Assembly (NCBI RefSeq): GCF_006440775.1
Contig: NZ_VFTZ01000003.1
Location: forward strand, 248,001-312,000
DNA: 64,000 nt
DNA from: Mesorhizobium sp. B2-7-2
GTDB taxonomy: Bacteria; Pseudomonadota; Alphaproteobacteria; Rhizobiales; Rhizobiaceae
Direction: 5' to 3'
Shown here: positions 17,193 through 28,203 of the stretch, one piece after another
How the letters are laid out: the number at the start of each line of letters is the position of its first letter
Position numbering within the stretch: position 1 is the first letter of the stretch
Translations under genes and position numbers: made by a program
The notes under the pieces: model-generated
The model's input: the letters and a program-made list of their open reading frames with translations, nothing else
What the model was told of the DNA's origin: nothing
Databases searched by the model: none

Positions 17193-18075
17193 GGTTGTTA
17201 CTCCAGTCGAAGACAGTCATTGCGAATTCCGCGCTGAAAATGCCGCCGGGAGCAAGCATTACAAGTCCCCTTGGGTCGGTCTCCAAATGCTTCAGCGCAT
17301 TAGGGGCGTGGCTCATCGGCTCCAGACAGAAGAAGCTGCGGTCGCTGTCCGGCGCATAGAGCATGTAGCGGCGGAGTGCCGGGCTGGCCTCGATTTCAAG
17401 TCCCAGCCTTTGTTCCGGCCAAGCGATCCGCGCCTTTCCGCTCCAGCCTTCGAAACAATTGTTCAGCCAACGGTCGGGCAGTCGGCGCGGCGTTGAGAAA
17501 TCGACATCGTCCGCCAGCGCAACCCGCTCCCCCGGCAGATGTCCTGCGCGTTCGGTCCACCAGTCGCTGGCAGGCGCGAAAAGGGTGGTCAGCGGCGTTC
17601 GTGGAAAGAAGGGATGAAAGCCGAGGCCGAAGGGAAGGGCGATTTCGCCGGTGTTGGTGACCGAGATCTGGAGCGCCAGGCGCGCGCACGAAAGGCTGAA
17701 CGACTGTCGCGCGTGATAAGCATGGGGCGAACCGAAACCCTCCGGCTTGTCAAAGCACAGCTCGACATGACCGGCTCGGCGCTCGGTCACCTCCCAGGCA
17801 TCGAGCCATCCATCTCCATGAATGAATAGAGGATCGGGCGCATTGGGCGCCAATCGGAACGTTCGGCCGCCGCAGGAGAAAGCGTTGCCTTCAACGCGAT
17901 TGCCGATCGGCACCAAAGGAAAGCAGGCGCAATCCGCAACGTCGAATTCGGCCTCGCCTTTGTAGGGACGCAGGAATGGCACCCCTTCGGCCGTATGCCC
18001 GTCGACGACAGCGCCTCCCTGCGGGCTGATCCGGACGCTCAACCGATCGTTCTCGATGAGTATCCAGGGTGACAT
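17185..18075 (-). CDS. aldose 1-epimerase (mutarotase) family protein
   Basis: 296 residues. Conserved features of the galactose-mutarotase fold include FPLVPIGNRVEGNAF, the histidine in LFIHGDGW, the histidine in LPFGLGFHPFFPR and the C-terminal FFCLEPMSHAPNAL with the catalytic glutamate. It interconverts alpha and beta anomers of the imported sugar ahead of the dehydrogenase. It starts 13 bp after araH and overlaps the SDR start. Operon and neighbours support a galactose or arabinose role. Confidence 0.88.
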   Translation of the reverse strand: MSPWILIENDRLSVRISPQGGAVVDGHTAEGVPFLRPYKGEAEFDVADCACFPLVPIGNRVEGNAFSCGGRTFRLAPNAPDPLFIHGDGWLDAWEVTERRAGHVELCFDKPEGFGSPHAYHARQSFSLSCARLALQISVTNTGEIALPFGLGFHPFFPRTPLTTLFAPASDWWTERAGHLPGERVALADDVDFSTPRRLPDRWLNNCFEGWSGKARIAWPEQRLGLEIEASPALRRYMLYAPDSDRSFFCLEPMSHAPNALKHLETDPRGLVMLAPGGIFSAEFAMTVFDWSNNHG

Positions 18076-18088
18076 GCGATCGCCCGGC

Positions 18089-19039
18089 TCAGCGCCTTCC
18101 GAATGCCGACGAGCGGAGATTGTCGAGCAGCACCGCGAGCAACAGGATCACTCCGCGCACGATGTATTGGTAGAAAGCCGCGATGTTGAGTAGGTTCATC
18201 ACGTTCTCGGCGATACCCATGATCAGCACGCCAACGATGACGCCCGACATGGCGGCGCGACCGCCGGCCAGCGAGACGCCGCCGAGGACGCAAGCCGAGA
18301 TAACGGAGAGCTCCAAGCCAACCGCCGCGTTGGGCTGGCCTGAGGTGATGCGTGAGGCCAAAAGGATGCCCGCGATACCGCAGACGAAGCCTTGCAGCGC
18401 GAAGATCCAGATGCGCGTCCTGTCGACATTGACGCCGGCCAGCCGCGAGGCTTCCGGATTGCCGCCGATGGCCAGTGTATTCTTGCCGAAGACGGTTCGG
18501 TTGAGCACGAAGCCGAAGATCCCGAACAGTATGGCCAGCACCCAGATCGGCGTCGGTATGCCGAGCAGTTTCGACAGTGCCAGCTGGTAGAAATCCGGGC
18601 TGTTGATGCCAACGGCGCGGCCGTCGGACGAAATCAACGCGAGGCCGCGCACGATCTGCATTGTGGCCAGCGTGGTGATCAGCGCGTTGATGCGGAATTT
18701 GGCGATGACGACGCCGTTGATGAAGCCGACAAAGGTGCCGCAGGCGATTGCAGCGAGAAGCCCGAGCAGGATCGAGCCCGACGCGTTCGATGCCATCACG
18801 GCGACCATGCCGGCGAAGGCGACGATCGAGCCGACCGACAGATCGAAGTCGCGCGCGGCAAGGCAGAACATCATGGTGCAGGCGACGATACCGACGGTGA
18901 CCACGGACTGAAGCAGGCCAAGCATGTTGCGGTCGGTGAGGAAGTTCGGCACCAGCAGCGACACCAGCGCGAAGGCGACGATGAAGATGACGACGAGCCC
19001 CTGTTCGCCGAGCACGATCTTCTTCAACTGACCGGTCAT
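18089..19039 (-). CDS. araH: sugar ABC transporter permease (AraH/RbsC family)
   Basis: 316 residues, about eight to ten membrane helices, with the family signature AARDFDLSVGSIVAFAGM and the loop NTLAIGGNPEASRLAGVNV that contacts the ATPase. Start at 19039 (MTGQLKKIVLGEQG), 11 bp after the ATPase stop; the in-frame codons further upstream lie inside the ATPase gene. It forms the channel of a CUT2-type importer with the neighbouring ATPase and binding protein. Confidence 0.92.
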   Translation of the reverse strand: MTGQLKKIVLGEQGLVVIFIVAFALVSLLVPNFLTDRNMLGLLQSVVTVGIVACTMMFCLAARDFDLSVGSIVAFAGMVAVMASNASGSILLGLLAAIACGTFVGFINGVVIAKFRINALITTLATMQIVRGLALISSDGRAVGINSPDFYQLALSKLLGIPTPIWVLAILFGIFGFVLNRTVFGKNTLAIGGNPEASRLAGVNVDRTRIWIFALQGFVCGIAGILLASRITSGQPNAAVGLELSVISACVLGGVSLAGGRAAMSGVIVGVLIMGIAENVMNLLNIAAFYQYIVRGVILLLAVLLDNLRSSAFGRR

Positions 19040-19050
19040 GGCAGATGTCC

Positions 19051-20562
19051 TCAGGATGCGATCGCGTCGGGGGTTTTCTTGTCGGGAAGAGCTGCGGCCA
19101 GGATTGCCTTCTCGGCGAACTGGTCGCGCGCGAGCTCGGCGCTGATGCGCCCGCCACACATCACCAGGATGCGGTCGCAAATGCCCATCACTTCCGGCAG
19201 CTCGGAGGAGACGACGACGATCGCCATGCCCTCTTCGGCAAGCTGGTAGAGCAGTTCGTAGATTTCCGATTTGGCGCCGATATCGATGCCGCGCGTCGGC
19301 TCGTCGACGATCAGCACGCGTATGTCCTGTTCGGACAGCCAGCGGCCGAGGATGACCTTCTGCTGGTTGCCGCCGGACAAGTTGACGATATCCTGCTTGC
19401 GCGAAGGCGTGCGCACCTTGAGCTTCTTGATGAAGGTTTCGGCCGTCGCGATCTCGCTGGCACGGTTCAGGACGCCGAAGCGCGTGTGATGGCGCCTGGA
19501 CGAGATGTTGATGTTCTCCTCGATCGAGCGGCCCTGGATGATGCCGTCATGCTTGCGGTCTTCCGAGCATAGCACGATGCCGGCCCTGATCGCGTCATGC
19601 GGGCTGGCGGCGGCAATTGTCTTGCCGTCGACCGTGATCGTGCCGCCCGAACGCGGATCGGCGCCGAAGACAAGCCGCATCAGTTCGGATCGGCCGGCGC
19701 CGATGAGGCCGAAGAAGCCGACGATCTCGCCGGCGCGGGCTTCGAAGCTTGCCGGCGTGCGCAGCCTGGCGCCGCTCAGATTGTCGACCTTGAGGCGAGC
19801 CTCTCGCGCCTTGCGCGGCCGAAAACCCCAGATGTCGGAAATCTCGCGGCCGACCATTTCGGCCACGATCTGATCGCGGGTGACATCCTTCAGCGATTGA
19901 TGGTGCGCGGCGAGCTTGCCGTCGCGCAGCACCGTCAGGCTGTCGCAGAGCCGGAACACCTCGTCGAGGCGGTGCGACACATAGATGATCACCTTGCCTT
20001 CGCCACGCAGCCGGTCGATCAGGGCGAACAGGATTTCGCTTTCGCGGGAGGACAGCGACGAGGTCGGCTCGTCCAGCGCGATGACGCGCGCATCGAGCAT
20101 GATCGCCTTGGCGATCTCGACCATCTGGCGTTCGCCGATCGACAGCGTCTTGACCTTGCGGCGCATGTCGATGTCGATGCCGGCCGATTTCAGCTTGGCG
20201 CCGACATCCTCCAGCATCCTGCCGCGCGCGATGACGCCGGCGCTGGCGGGAAAGCGCCCGAGGCTGAGATTCTCGGCGACGGTGAGTTCCGGAACAAGCT
20301 GCAGTTCCTGATGGATGACGATGACGCCATTGTCGAAGGCGTCGCGGGTCGAGGTATAAGCCTGGACCTTGCCGTCGATGGTTATTTCGCCGGTATCGGC
20401 ATGCTGGTCGCCGGACAGGATCTTGATCAGAGTTGATTTGCCAGCGCCGTTCTCACCCATCAATCCGTGCACGGCGCCCTTTTCGACGCCGAACGACACA
20501 TCGGACAGAGCCCTGACGCCCGGATAGGTCTTGGTAACGTTGGAGAATTCGAGAAAGGACAC
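19051..20562 (-). CDS. araG: sugar ABC transporter double ATPase (AraG-like)
   Basis: 503 residues, two fused ABC domains as in CUT2 importers. Domain 1 has Walker A GENGAGKST, signature LSIGERQMVEIAKA and Walker B VIALDEPTSSLS. Domain 2 has the degenerate P-loop GLIGAGRSE, signature LSGGNQQKVILGRWL and LIVDEPTRGIDIGAK. I start it at the GTG at 20562, which has AAGAAGGA upstream. A GTG at 20586 would lie directly against the hairpin stem with no ribosome site. Length matches E. coli AraG (504). Confidence 0.93.
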   Translation of the reverse strand: MSFLEFSNVTKTYPGVRALSDVSFGVEKGAVHGLMGENGAGKSTLIKILSGDQHADTGEITIDGKVQAYTSTRDAFDNGVIVIHQELQLVPELTVAENLSLGRFPASAGVIARGRMLEDVGAKLKSAGIDIDMRRKVKTLSIGERQMVEIAKAIMLDARVIALDEPTSSLSSRESEILFALIDRLRGEGKVIIYVSHRLDEVFRLCDSLTVLRDGKLAAHHQSLKDVTRDQIVAEMVGREISDIWGFRPRKAREARLKVDNLSGARLRTPASFEARAGEIVGFFGLIGAGRSELMRLVFGADPRSGGTITVDGKTIAAASPHDAIRAGIVLCSEDRKHDGIIQGRSIEENINISSRRHHTRFGVLNRASEIATAETFIKKLKVRTPSRKQDIVNLSGGNQQKVILGRWLSEQDIRVLIVDEPTRGIDIGAKSEIYELLYQLAEEGMAIVVVSSELPEVMGICDRILVMCGGRISAELARDQFAEKAILAAALPDKKTPDAIAS

Positions 20563-20588
20563 GGGGCTTCGATCCTTCTTGGGCACGC

Positions 20589-20623
20589 CAAACAGGCGGC
20601 GGCATCAAGCCGCCGCCTGTTTG
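20589..20623 (-). terminator. perfect 15-bp intercistronic hairpin between araF and araG
   Basis: CAAACAGGCGGCGGC (20589-20603) and its exact complement (20609-20623) around a 5-base loop, ATCAA. It lies just after the araF stop and before the araG ribosome site. In importer operons such stems protect the binding-protein mRNA or partly stop transcription, giving many more binding-protein molecules than ATPase. Confidence 0.75.
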
Positions 20624-20634
20624 TACAGGGAGGA

Positions 20635-21624
20635 TTATTCGATGCCGAGGTCCTTGCGCACCTTCTGGTAGTCGTCGCGCTTGGCCAGCGCGCCCGCGGT
20701 CAGCGTCAGCTTCGCCGGCTCCTTGTTGTTGGCGATCCAGTCATACATGTTGAGCGCGGTCTCATAACCATGCCGCTTCGGTGAGATGATCACGGTGCCG
20801 ACGAAGCCGGTCGCGGCGGGCTTCTTGAACTCGTTGATCGCCGATTCCGCGCCGCCGATGCCGACGCCGATCATGCCGTCGGCGGGAATGCCGACACTTT
20901 CGGAAGCGCGAACGGCGCCCAGCACGGCCTCGTCGTTGAGGCCGAAGGCAATCCACTTCTTGATGTCGGCATGGGCATTGAGCACCACAGTCGCGGCGTT
21001 GAGGGCCGCTTCCGTGTCGGTCTTGGCTTGCGGGGCGTCGAAGATGTTCTGGGTCTTGAAGCCGGCGGCTTTCAGCACCGAAATCGCGCCTTCAACACGG
21101 TCGACGGCTGTCGGCAGCTGATCGTATGAAACGCGGATCGCGCCGACCTCGTCCATCTTCCAGCCGCGCGCCTTCATCTCGTCGACGATGGCCTGACCAA
21201 CCGCCTCGCCGATCTTGGTGGCCGAAATGCCCATATGCGGCACGTCTTCCAGCGGCTTGCCGTCGGCGCCGACGAGGCGGTCGTCCACCGTCATCAGCTT
21301 GAGATTGTTGGCGGCGGCCTTGGCGACGATGCCTGGGCCGAGTTTCACGTCCGGCGTGCAGACGACGAAGCCTTGCGCTCCTTGAGCGCCTAGATTGTCG
21401 ATCGCCGACATCAGCTTCTCGCCGTCCTCGGCGCCGATCTTGACGAGAGTGAAACCCTTTTCCTTGGCAGCCTGGTCGGCGAACTTCCATTCATCCTGGA
21501 ACCACGGCTCCTCCGGCTGTTTGACGATGAAGCCGATCTTGGTGTCCTGAGCATAGGCAGCGATGGTCGTGACGGACAGCACGGCAAGCGCGCCCGCGAC
21601 GAGCGCGGTCTTCAAAAGTCGCAT
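20635..21624 (-). CDS. araF: periplasmic sugar-binding protein (AraF-like)
   Basis: 329 residues with a signal peptide (MRLLKTALVAGALAVLSVTT, cleavage near AYA-QDT). The mature start TKIGFIVKQPEEPWFQDEWK closely matches E. coli arabinose-binding protein, as do FVVCTPDVKLGPGIVAKA and TGFVGTVIISPKRHGYE. AraF-like proteins in Rhizobiales and Azospirillum bind D-galactose as well as L-arabinose. With dgoD next door, galactose is a strong candidate. ATG at 21624 with a GGGAGGTAATC ribosome site. First gene of the minus-strand importer operon. Confidence 0.93.
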   Translation of the reverse strand: MRLLKTALVAGALAVLSVTTIAAYAQDTKIGFIVKQPEEPWFQDEWKFADQAAKEKGFTLVKIGAEDGEKLMSAIDNLGAQGAQGFVVCTPDVKLGPGIVAKAAANNLKLMTVDDRLVGADGKPLEDVPHMGISATKIGEAVGQAIVDEMKARGWKMDEVGAIRVSYDQLPTAVDRVEGAISVLKAAGFKTQNIFDAPQAKTDTEAALNAATVVLNAHADIKKWIAFGLNDEAVLGAVRASESVGIPADGMIGVGIGGAESAINEFKKPAATGFVGTVIISPKRHGYETALNMYDWIANNKEPAKLTLTAGALAKRDDYQKVRKDLGIE

Positions 21625-21683
21625 GATTACCTCCCAGCGATGGCCGGGCGCTTGAGCCCGGGTGCTGGAGTTTCTAGTTGTTT

Positions 21684-21716
21684 TTATCATACTCGTCAAT
21701 TGATCTGGTATGATAA
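21684..21716. promoter_or_regulatory. GntR/FadR operator in the araF-gntR divergent promoter
   Basis: TTATCATAC (21684-21692) and its exact complement GTATGATAA (21708-21716), with 15 bp between. It is centred in the 196-bp region between the divergent araF operon and the regulator gene. A TATGAT/ATCATA-type half-site also forms the repeat at 56111-56129. Likely bound by the adjacent GntR-family protein, controlling both directions. Confidence 0.6.
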
Positions 21717-21820
21717 TTAAGATACATGCTCTGACCAGGGATCGCTGGCGCAATTGACCCGCATCCGGTAAGGCCGGTTGTGCGAAACCGACAGGTTCGC
21801 CGCCTTGGAGGAGGGCTGAG

Positions 21821-22567
21821 GTGACCGAAACTTCGAAGAAGGCACAAGGCGACACCGCTACCCGCCGGCCGCGCGTGATGCCCGATGTAACGAAGGCGCT
21901 CGCCTCGGACATTTTTTCCGGACGCTATCCGGCAGGCTCCTCCCTGCCGACCGAAAATGATCTCGGCATCGAATACGGCGTCAGCCGCACCGTCATCCGC
22001 GAGGCTCTCAAAGTGCTGGCCGCCAAGGGACTGGTGCTGTCGCGGCCACGCATCGGCACGGTCGTATGTGAACAGGACAACTGGAACATTATCGATCCGC
22101 AGGTGCTGGCCTGGCACGCGCCGCATGCGCTCGACGACAAGCTATTCGACGCCATCCTAGAAACGCGCCGCGCCATCGAACCATTGGTTGCCGAACTCGC
22201 CGCCACGCGTGCGACACTGCAGGAAGTTGCCGACCTCGAAGCGGCATGGCGCGGCATGGCCGGCGCAGGCGAGGACCTCGCCGCCTTCTCGCGCAGCGAC
22301 ATTGCCTTCCACCAGATCGTCTATGCCGCAAGCCACAACCCGATCTTTCGGCAGATCGGCAATCTGATCGACACCGGGCTGAAGTTCTCGCTGGAAGCCT
22401 CAGCGACGATCTCGCTGGAAAGGCGCATGGAAGCGGTGGCGGCGCACCGCGAGGTGGTGGAGGCGCTGCGCATGCGCGATGCTACCGCGGCGCGGGGCGC
22501 GGCGACCAATATCCTCAATCTTGCGGCGCGCGATCTGCTCAGCGCCAAAAAACTCAAGAACAACTGA
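21821..22567 (+). CDS. FadR-subfamily GntR transcriptional regulator
   Basis: 248 residues. N-terminal winged helix: [23 protein letters not shown], then [29 protein letters not shown]. The C-terminal all-helical FCD domain has the metal/ligand histidines in [14 protein letters not shown] and [15 protein letters not shown] start after GGAGG. It is immediately followed by dgoD, so it is probably autoregulated with it and represses the divergent importer; a galactonate-type acid is the expected inducer, as for E. coli DgoR. Confidence 0.92.
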   Translation: MTETSKKAQGDTATRRPRVMPDVTKALASDIFSGRYPAGSSLPTENDLGIEYGVSRTVIREALKVLAAKGLVLSRPRIGTVVCEQDNWNIIDPQVLAWHAPHALDDKLFDAILETRRAIEPLVAELAATRATLQEVADLEAAWRGMAGAGEDLAAFSRSDIAFHQIVYAASHNPIFRQIGNLIDTGLKFSLEASATISLERRMEAVAAHREVVEALRMRDATAARGAATNILNLAARDLLSAKKLKNN

Positions 22568-22577
22568 GACGGATCGC

Positions 22578-23726
<1,149 letters not shown>

Positions 23727-23782
23727 ACGGCACGGTCGCCGGCCAGCTTGACCCAGTGTCGCCTAACCGCGCCCCAGGTTCC

Positions 23783-23800
23783 CGCTGGTTTTCCCCAGCG
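23783..23800. terminator. small hairpin between convergent dgoD and selD
   Basis: CGCTGG, loop TTTTCC, CCAGCG. It lies midway in the 114-bp gap between the two convergent gene ends. The stem is only six pairs and the T-run lies in the loop, so its strength as a terminator is doubtful. Confidence 0.35.
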
Positions 23801-23840
23801 TTCGACGATGACGACAGCGACAGCAGGAGATGCCGGTCGC

Positions 23841-24926
23841 TCAGTCCTCGATCACTAGGGCTGGTTGGCCGCGCTTGACATATCCGATCATCGCTGCCGA
23901 CGGATAGCCGCTAGCGACAATTCTCTCGACCAATGCACCGGCACGGTCAGGATCGCAGGCTATCAGCAGCCCGCCTGAAGTCTGCGGATCGGTGAGAAGA
24001 TGGCGCCGCCACTCCGGCATATCCGACGGCAGGAGCACTGCATCACCATAGCTCGACCAGTTGCGCCGCGATGCGCCGGTGACGAAACCTCGCTCCGCGA
24101 GCGCTGCCGCTTCTTCAAAGACGGGAACGTCGTGATCGCAAATGACGAGCGCGCAGTCGGAGCCGCGCGCCATCTCAAGGGCATGCCCGATCAAGCCGAA
24201 CCCGGTCACATCAGTGATCGCATGCACGCTTACGTCCTCGGCGAGCTCCGCTCCAATCCGGTTGAGAAGGGTCGTCGAGGCGATCATCTCTTCGTAGCAG
24301 CCGGGCGGCAACGCCTGCCTTTTGATGGCCGCGGAATAAATCCCAACGCCGAGTCCCTTTGTCACGATCAGGGCGTCTCCCGCCTTGGCCCCCGAATTGC
24401 GTCGGATGTCCGTCGGCCGGCAGGTGCCGATTACGGCAAGCCCGTAGATCGGTTCCGGCGAGTCGATCGAATGGCCGCCGGCGATGGGTATCCCGGCTGT
24501 GGCGCAAATGTCGTGGCCGCCCTTCAAGATTTCCCGGATGATGTCCGTCGGCAGTTTCTCGATTGGCATTCCAAGGATGACCAGGGCCATAATTGGCCGC
24601 CCGCCCATTGCATAGACGTCAGAAAGTGCATTGGTCGCCGCAATCCGGCCGAAGTCGTACGGATCGTCCACCATCGGCATGAAGAAATCGGTGGTTGCAA
24701 TCACGCAGGTCGTGTCGTCGATCTGCCAGACCGCGGCATCGTCTCCAGTTTCGGTACCGACAAGGAGCTGCCTGAAGGGGCTGGGAACCGGCTGTTCGGC
24801 AAGAAGCTGCTGAAGGACGGAGGGCGCCAGCTTGCACCCGCAGCCACTGCCATGAGCAAGGCTGGTCAGGCGCGGAGGTGCTTCGGTGATATCGCCCCGC
24901 GACGCGGGAGCCGTTTCCAACACCAC
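23841..24926 (-). CDS. selD: selenide, water dikinase
   Basis: 361 residues. The catalytic loop [10 protein letters not shown] has the active cysteine C29 and lysine K32 (E. coli C17 and K20), so this is the cysteine form, not a selenoprotein. Nucleotide/metal-binding blocks [29 protein letters not shown] and GGHSID are all present. It makes selenophosphate from selenide and ATP, the Se donor for SelA. It is divergent from the formate dehydrogenase operon with 178 bp between. Confidence 0.96.
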   Translation of the reverse strand: MVLETAPASRGDITEAPPRLTSLAHGSGCGCKLAPSVLQQLLAEQPVPSPFRQLLVGTETGDDAAVWQIDDTTCVIATTDFFMPMVDDPYDFGRIAATNALSDVYAMGGRPIMALVILGMPIEKLPTDIIREILKGGHDICATAGIPIAGGHSIDSPEPIYGLAVIGTCRPTDIRRNSGAKAGDALIVTKGLGVGIYSAAIKRQALPPGCYEEMIASTTLLNRIGAELAEDVSVHAITDVTGFGLIGHALEMARGSDCALVICDHDVPVFEEAAALAERGFVTGASRRNWSSYGDAVLLPSDMPEWRRHLLTDPQTSGGLLIACDPDRAGALVERIVASGYPSAAMIGYVKRGQPALVIED

Positions 24927-25014
24927 GCCTTACTGTAGGGTCACGTTCCAAAAAACGTCAATCGCATTTTTCCTGCGCGAAGCATTTGCCGACGCTGATC
25001 TGCGCTCTAAGTTT

Positions 25015-25048
25015 TTGACATTACGCCAATTTGGCTCAAAATGGCGTG
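25015..25048 (+). promoter_or_regulatory. fdnG promoter region with nested palindromes
   Basis: TTGACA at 25015-25020 is a consensus -35 box; 17 bases later the -10 position is a weak AAAATG. The spacer holds GCCAATTTGGC (25025-25035, perfect palindrome). Around it is a wider inverted repeat, ACGCCA (25023-25028) with TGGCGT (25042-25047). A weak -10 with an operator-like palindrome suggests an activated or repressed promoter. Confidence 0.45.
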
Positions 25049-25104
25049 CATGTCCCTTGGTTCTGGATGCTCGTATGGGCATGGAATTCGGGAGGAAAAC
25101 CCAG

Positions 25105-28100
25105 ATGAATGTTGAACTTTCACGGCGCGCGTTCCTGCAGACGGCGGGCGCGGGTCTCGCCGGCACGACATTGGGAGCTTTCGGCTTTGCCGACATCGAG
25201 GCCGCGCATGCGGCGGCGATACGGTCCTTCAAGCTCGCCAACACGACCGAGACGCGCAACACTTGCCCGTACTGTTCGGTGGCCTGCGGCATCATACTGT
25301 ATTCGAAAGGCGATCTTAGAAAGGGCGAACAGGCCGACATCACCCATATCGAAGGCGATACCGACCACCCGACCAATCGCGGCACCTTGTGCCCCAAGGG
25401 ATCGGCCCTGCTCGGCTTCGTGAAATCTCCAACCCGGCTGCGGCATCCGATGATCCGCAAGCCCGGGTCCGACAAGTTCGAGCCTATAGGCTGGGAAGAC
25501 GCGCTCGACCGCATCGCCCGCCTGATGAAAGACGATCGCGACAAGAACTTCGTCGCGAAGAACAATGACGGCGTGACGGTCAACCGGTGGCTCACCACAG
25601 GCTTCCTCGCCGCCTCGGCTTCGACCAATGAAACCGCGTTCGCGACCTACAAGGTAGTCCGCAGCACGGGCATACTGGCGTTCGACAACCAGGCACGTGT
25701 CTGACACGGCCCGACGGTGGCGAGTCTCGCCCCAACATTCGGCCGTGGCGCGATGACCAATTCCTGGACCGACATCAGGAACACAGATCTTGTCGTGATC
25801 ATGGGCGGCAATGCCGCGGAAGCGCATCCCTGCGGCTTCAAATGGGTCACCGAAGCGAAGGCAAACCGCGGCGCCAAGCTCATCGTCATCGATCCGCGCT
25901 TCACGCGGTCAGCCTCGGTTTCCGACCTCTATGCGCCGATTCGCCAGGGGACGGACATCGCCTTCCTGCTCGGCCTGATCAACCACTGCATCCAGAACGA
26001 CAAGGTGCAATGGGATTATGTGAAGGCCTTCACCAACGCGTCCTATGTCGTCAAGCAGGGCTTCACATTTCAGGACGGCCTCTTCTCCGGCTATGACGAG
26101 GCGAAGCGCGACTACGACAAGTCTACCTGGGACTACGACATCGGCCCCGACGGCTTCGCCGTTGTCGACGAAACCCTGGCCAATCCCCGTTGCGTCTGGA
26201 ACCTGCTCAAGAACCACGTCGCGGTCTATACGCCGGAGATGGTCGAACGCATCTGCGGCACGCCGAAGGAGAGATTCCTGAAGGTGGCCAAGATGGTTGC
26301 CGAAACGTCCGCGCCGAACAAGGCGATGACGTCGATGTATGCGCTCGGCTGGACGCAGCACTCGAAGGGCTCGCAAAACATCCGTGCCATGGCGATGCTG
26401 CAGCTTGTGCTCGGCAATATCGGCATTCGCGGCGGCGGCATGAACGCGCTGCGCGGCCATTCGAACATCCAGGGGCTGACCGACCTCGGGCTGATGTCGA
26501 ACCTGCTGCCGGGTTATCTCACGGTGCCGACGCAGAAGGAGCCGGACCTCGCGACCTACATGTCGACGCGCGGCTTCAAGCCGCTGCGGCCGAACCAGAT
26601 GAGCTACTGGCAGAACTACAAGAAGTTCTTCGTCAGCTTCCAAAAGTCGATGTGGGGCGATGCGGCAACGCCGCAGAACGACTTCGCCTATGACTATCTG
26701 CCGAAGCTCGACGTGCCGGGCTACGACCTGCTGCGTGCTTTCGAGCTGATGCACCAGGGCAAGATGAACGGCTATTTCTGTCAGGGCTTCAACCCGCTGC
26801 AGGCGGCTCCGAACAAGAAGAAGGTGATCGAGTCGCTCTCGAAGCTCAAATTCCTCGTCATCATGGATCCGTTGGACACGGAGACGGGGCGGTTTTGGGA
26901 GAACCATGGGCCATACAACGATGTCGATCCGACGAAGATTCAGACCGAGGTCTACCAGCTGCCCTCGACCTGCTTCGCGGAGGACGACGGTTCGCTGGTC
27001 AATTCGGGGCGCTGGCTGCAGTGGCATTGGGCCGGCGGCACGCCCCCCGGGGAGGCCAAGCGCGACACGTGGATCATGGCGCAGCTCTATCTGCGCCTGA
27101 AGGAGCTCTACACCAAGGAAGGCGGCGCTTTCCCCGATCCGATCGTCAAGCTCACCTGGCCTTATGCCGATCCCGGCGATCCGAAGGCCGAAGAGCTTGC
27201 CCAGGAGATCAACGGCAGGGCGCTCGCCAAGGTGACCGACACGGCCGATCCGACGAAAGTACTGGCCGAGGCCGGCAAGCTGCTGCCTGCCTTTGCCGCG
27301 CTGCGCGACGACGGCTCGACCGCCTGCGGCTGCTGGATCTATTCCGGCTGCTTCAACGAGAACGGCAACAACATGGCAAGGCGGGATACGAGTGATCCCG
27401 ACGATGCCGGCTTCTATTCGAAATGGGCGTTCTCATGGCCAGCCAACCGCCGCATCCTCTACAACAGGGCGTCGGCGGACCTCACCGGAAAACCCTGGGA
27501 CCCAAGCCGCAAAGTAATCGAATGGGATGGCCAGAAGTGGTCAGGCTACGACGTGCCCGACATTCTGCCCACTGCCAAGCCCGATCAGGTCGGCCCGTTC
27601 ATCATGAACCCGGAAGGCGTCTCGCGCCTCTTTACCCGAACCATGATGCGCGACGGACCATTCCCGGCGCATTACGAGCCGTTCGAGTCGCCGATCGTCA
27701 ATCCAGTGGCGCCCAAAGTCCGCGGCAATCCCGCCGCGCGGGTGTTCCAAGGCGATATGGCCCAGTTCGCCGAAGCGGCCTCGCCGGAGTTCCCCTATGC
27801 GGCGACCTCCTACCGGCTGACCGAGCATTTCCACTTCTGGACCAAGCACGTCATCGTCAATGCGGTGATGCAGCCGGAGTTCTTCGTGGAGATTTCGGAA
27901 CAGCTGGCGGCCGAGAAAGGCATCACCAAGGGCGGCTGGGTGCGCGTCTGGTCGAAGCGCGGTTCGGTTGTGGCGAAGGCCATGGTCACCAAGCGGATCA
28001 GGCCGCTCACCTGCGACGGCAAGACCATTCACATCGTCGGCATACCCCTGCACTGGGGCTTCACGGGAGCGGCGAAGAAAGGCTTCGGCCCGAATATGCT

Positions 28101-28191
28101 CACACCCTTTGTCGGCGACGCCAATATCGAGACGCCCGAGTACAAGGCGTTCCTGGTCAATATCGAGCCCGCGCCAGGGCCGGTGGCATAG
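25105..28191 (+). CDS. fdnG: formate dehydrogenase-N/O alpha subunit, selenocysteine-containing
   Basis: 1028 residues if the UGA at 25702-25704 is read as selenocysteine (residue 200). The sequence runs DNQARV-Sec-HGPTVASLAP exactly as in E. coli FdnG/FdoG. A twin-arginine signal (SRRAFLQ) is at residues 6-12. The [4Fe-4S] ligands are C54, C57, C61 and C96, followed by the bis-MGD molybdopterin domains (MGGNAAEAHPCGFKW). It oxidises formate to CO2 in the periplasm. I chose the ATG at 25105 for its GGAGGAAAA ribosome site and Tat start. Automated callers will probably split it at the UGA. It is the first gene of the formate/Sec operon. Confidence 0.96.
25702..25740 (+). promoter_or_regulatory. 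bacterial SECIS element with Sec-UGA codon
   Basis: The UGA is followed by a hairpin inside the coding sequence: GGCGA (25719-25723), loop GTC, TCGCC (25727-25731). It occupies the same place as the E. coli fdnG SECIS, whose stem is AGCAA-GUC-UUGCU, with the same GU-containing apex that SelB recognises. It directs Sec insertion at codon 200. Confidence 0.85.
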
Positions 28192-28203
28192 GAGGAGCGA
28201 GCG

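Noticed and set aside
23841..24926. SelD as a selenoprotein
   Set aside because: The active-site position is a TGC-type cysteine (GSGCGCK), with no in-frame UGA.
25702..25704. fdnG as a pseudogene or two genes because of the stop codon
   Set aside because: The UGA sits at the known Sec position, with a SECIS hairpin and a full set of sel genes nearby.
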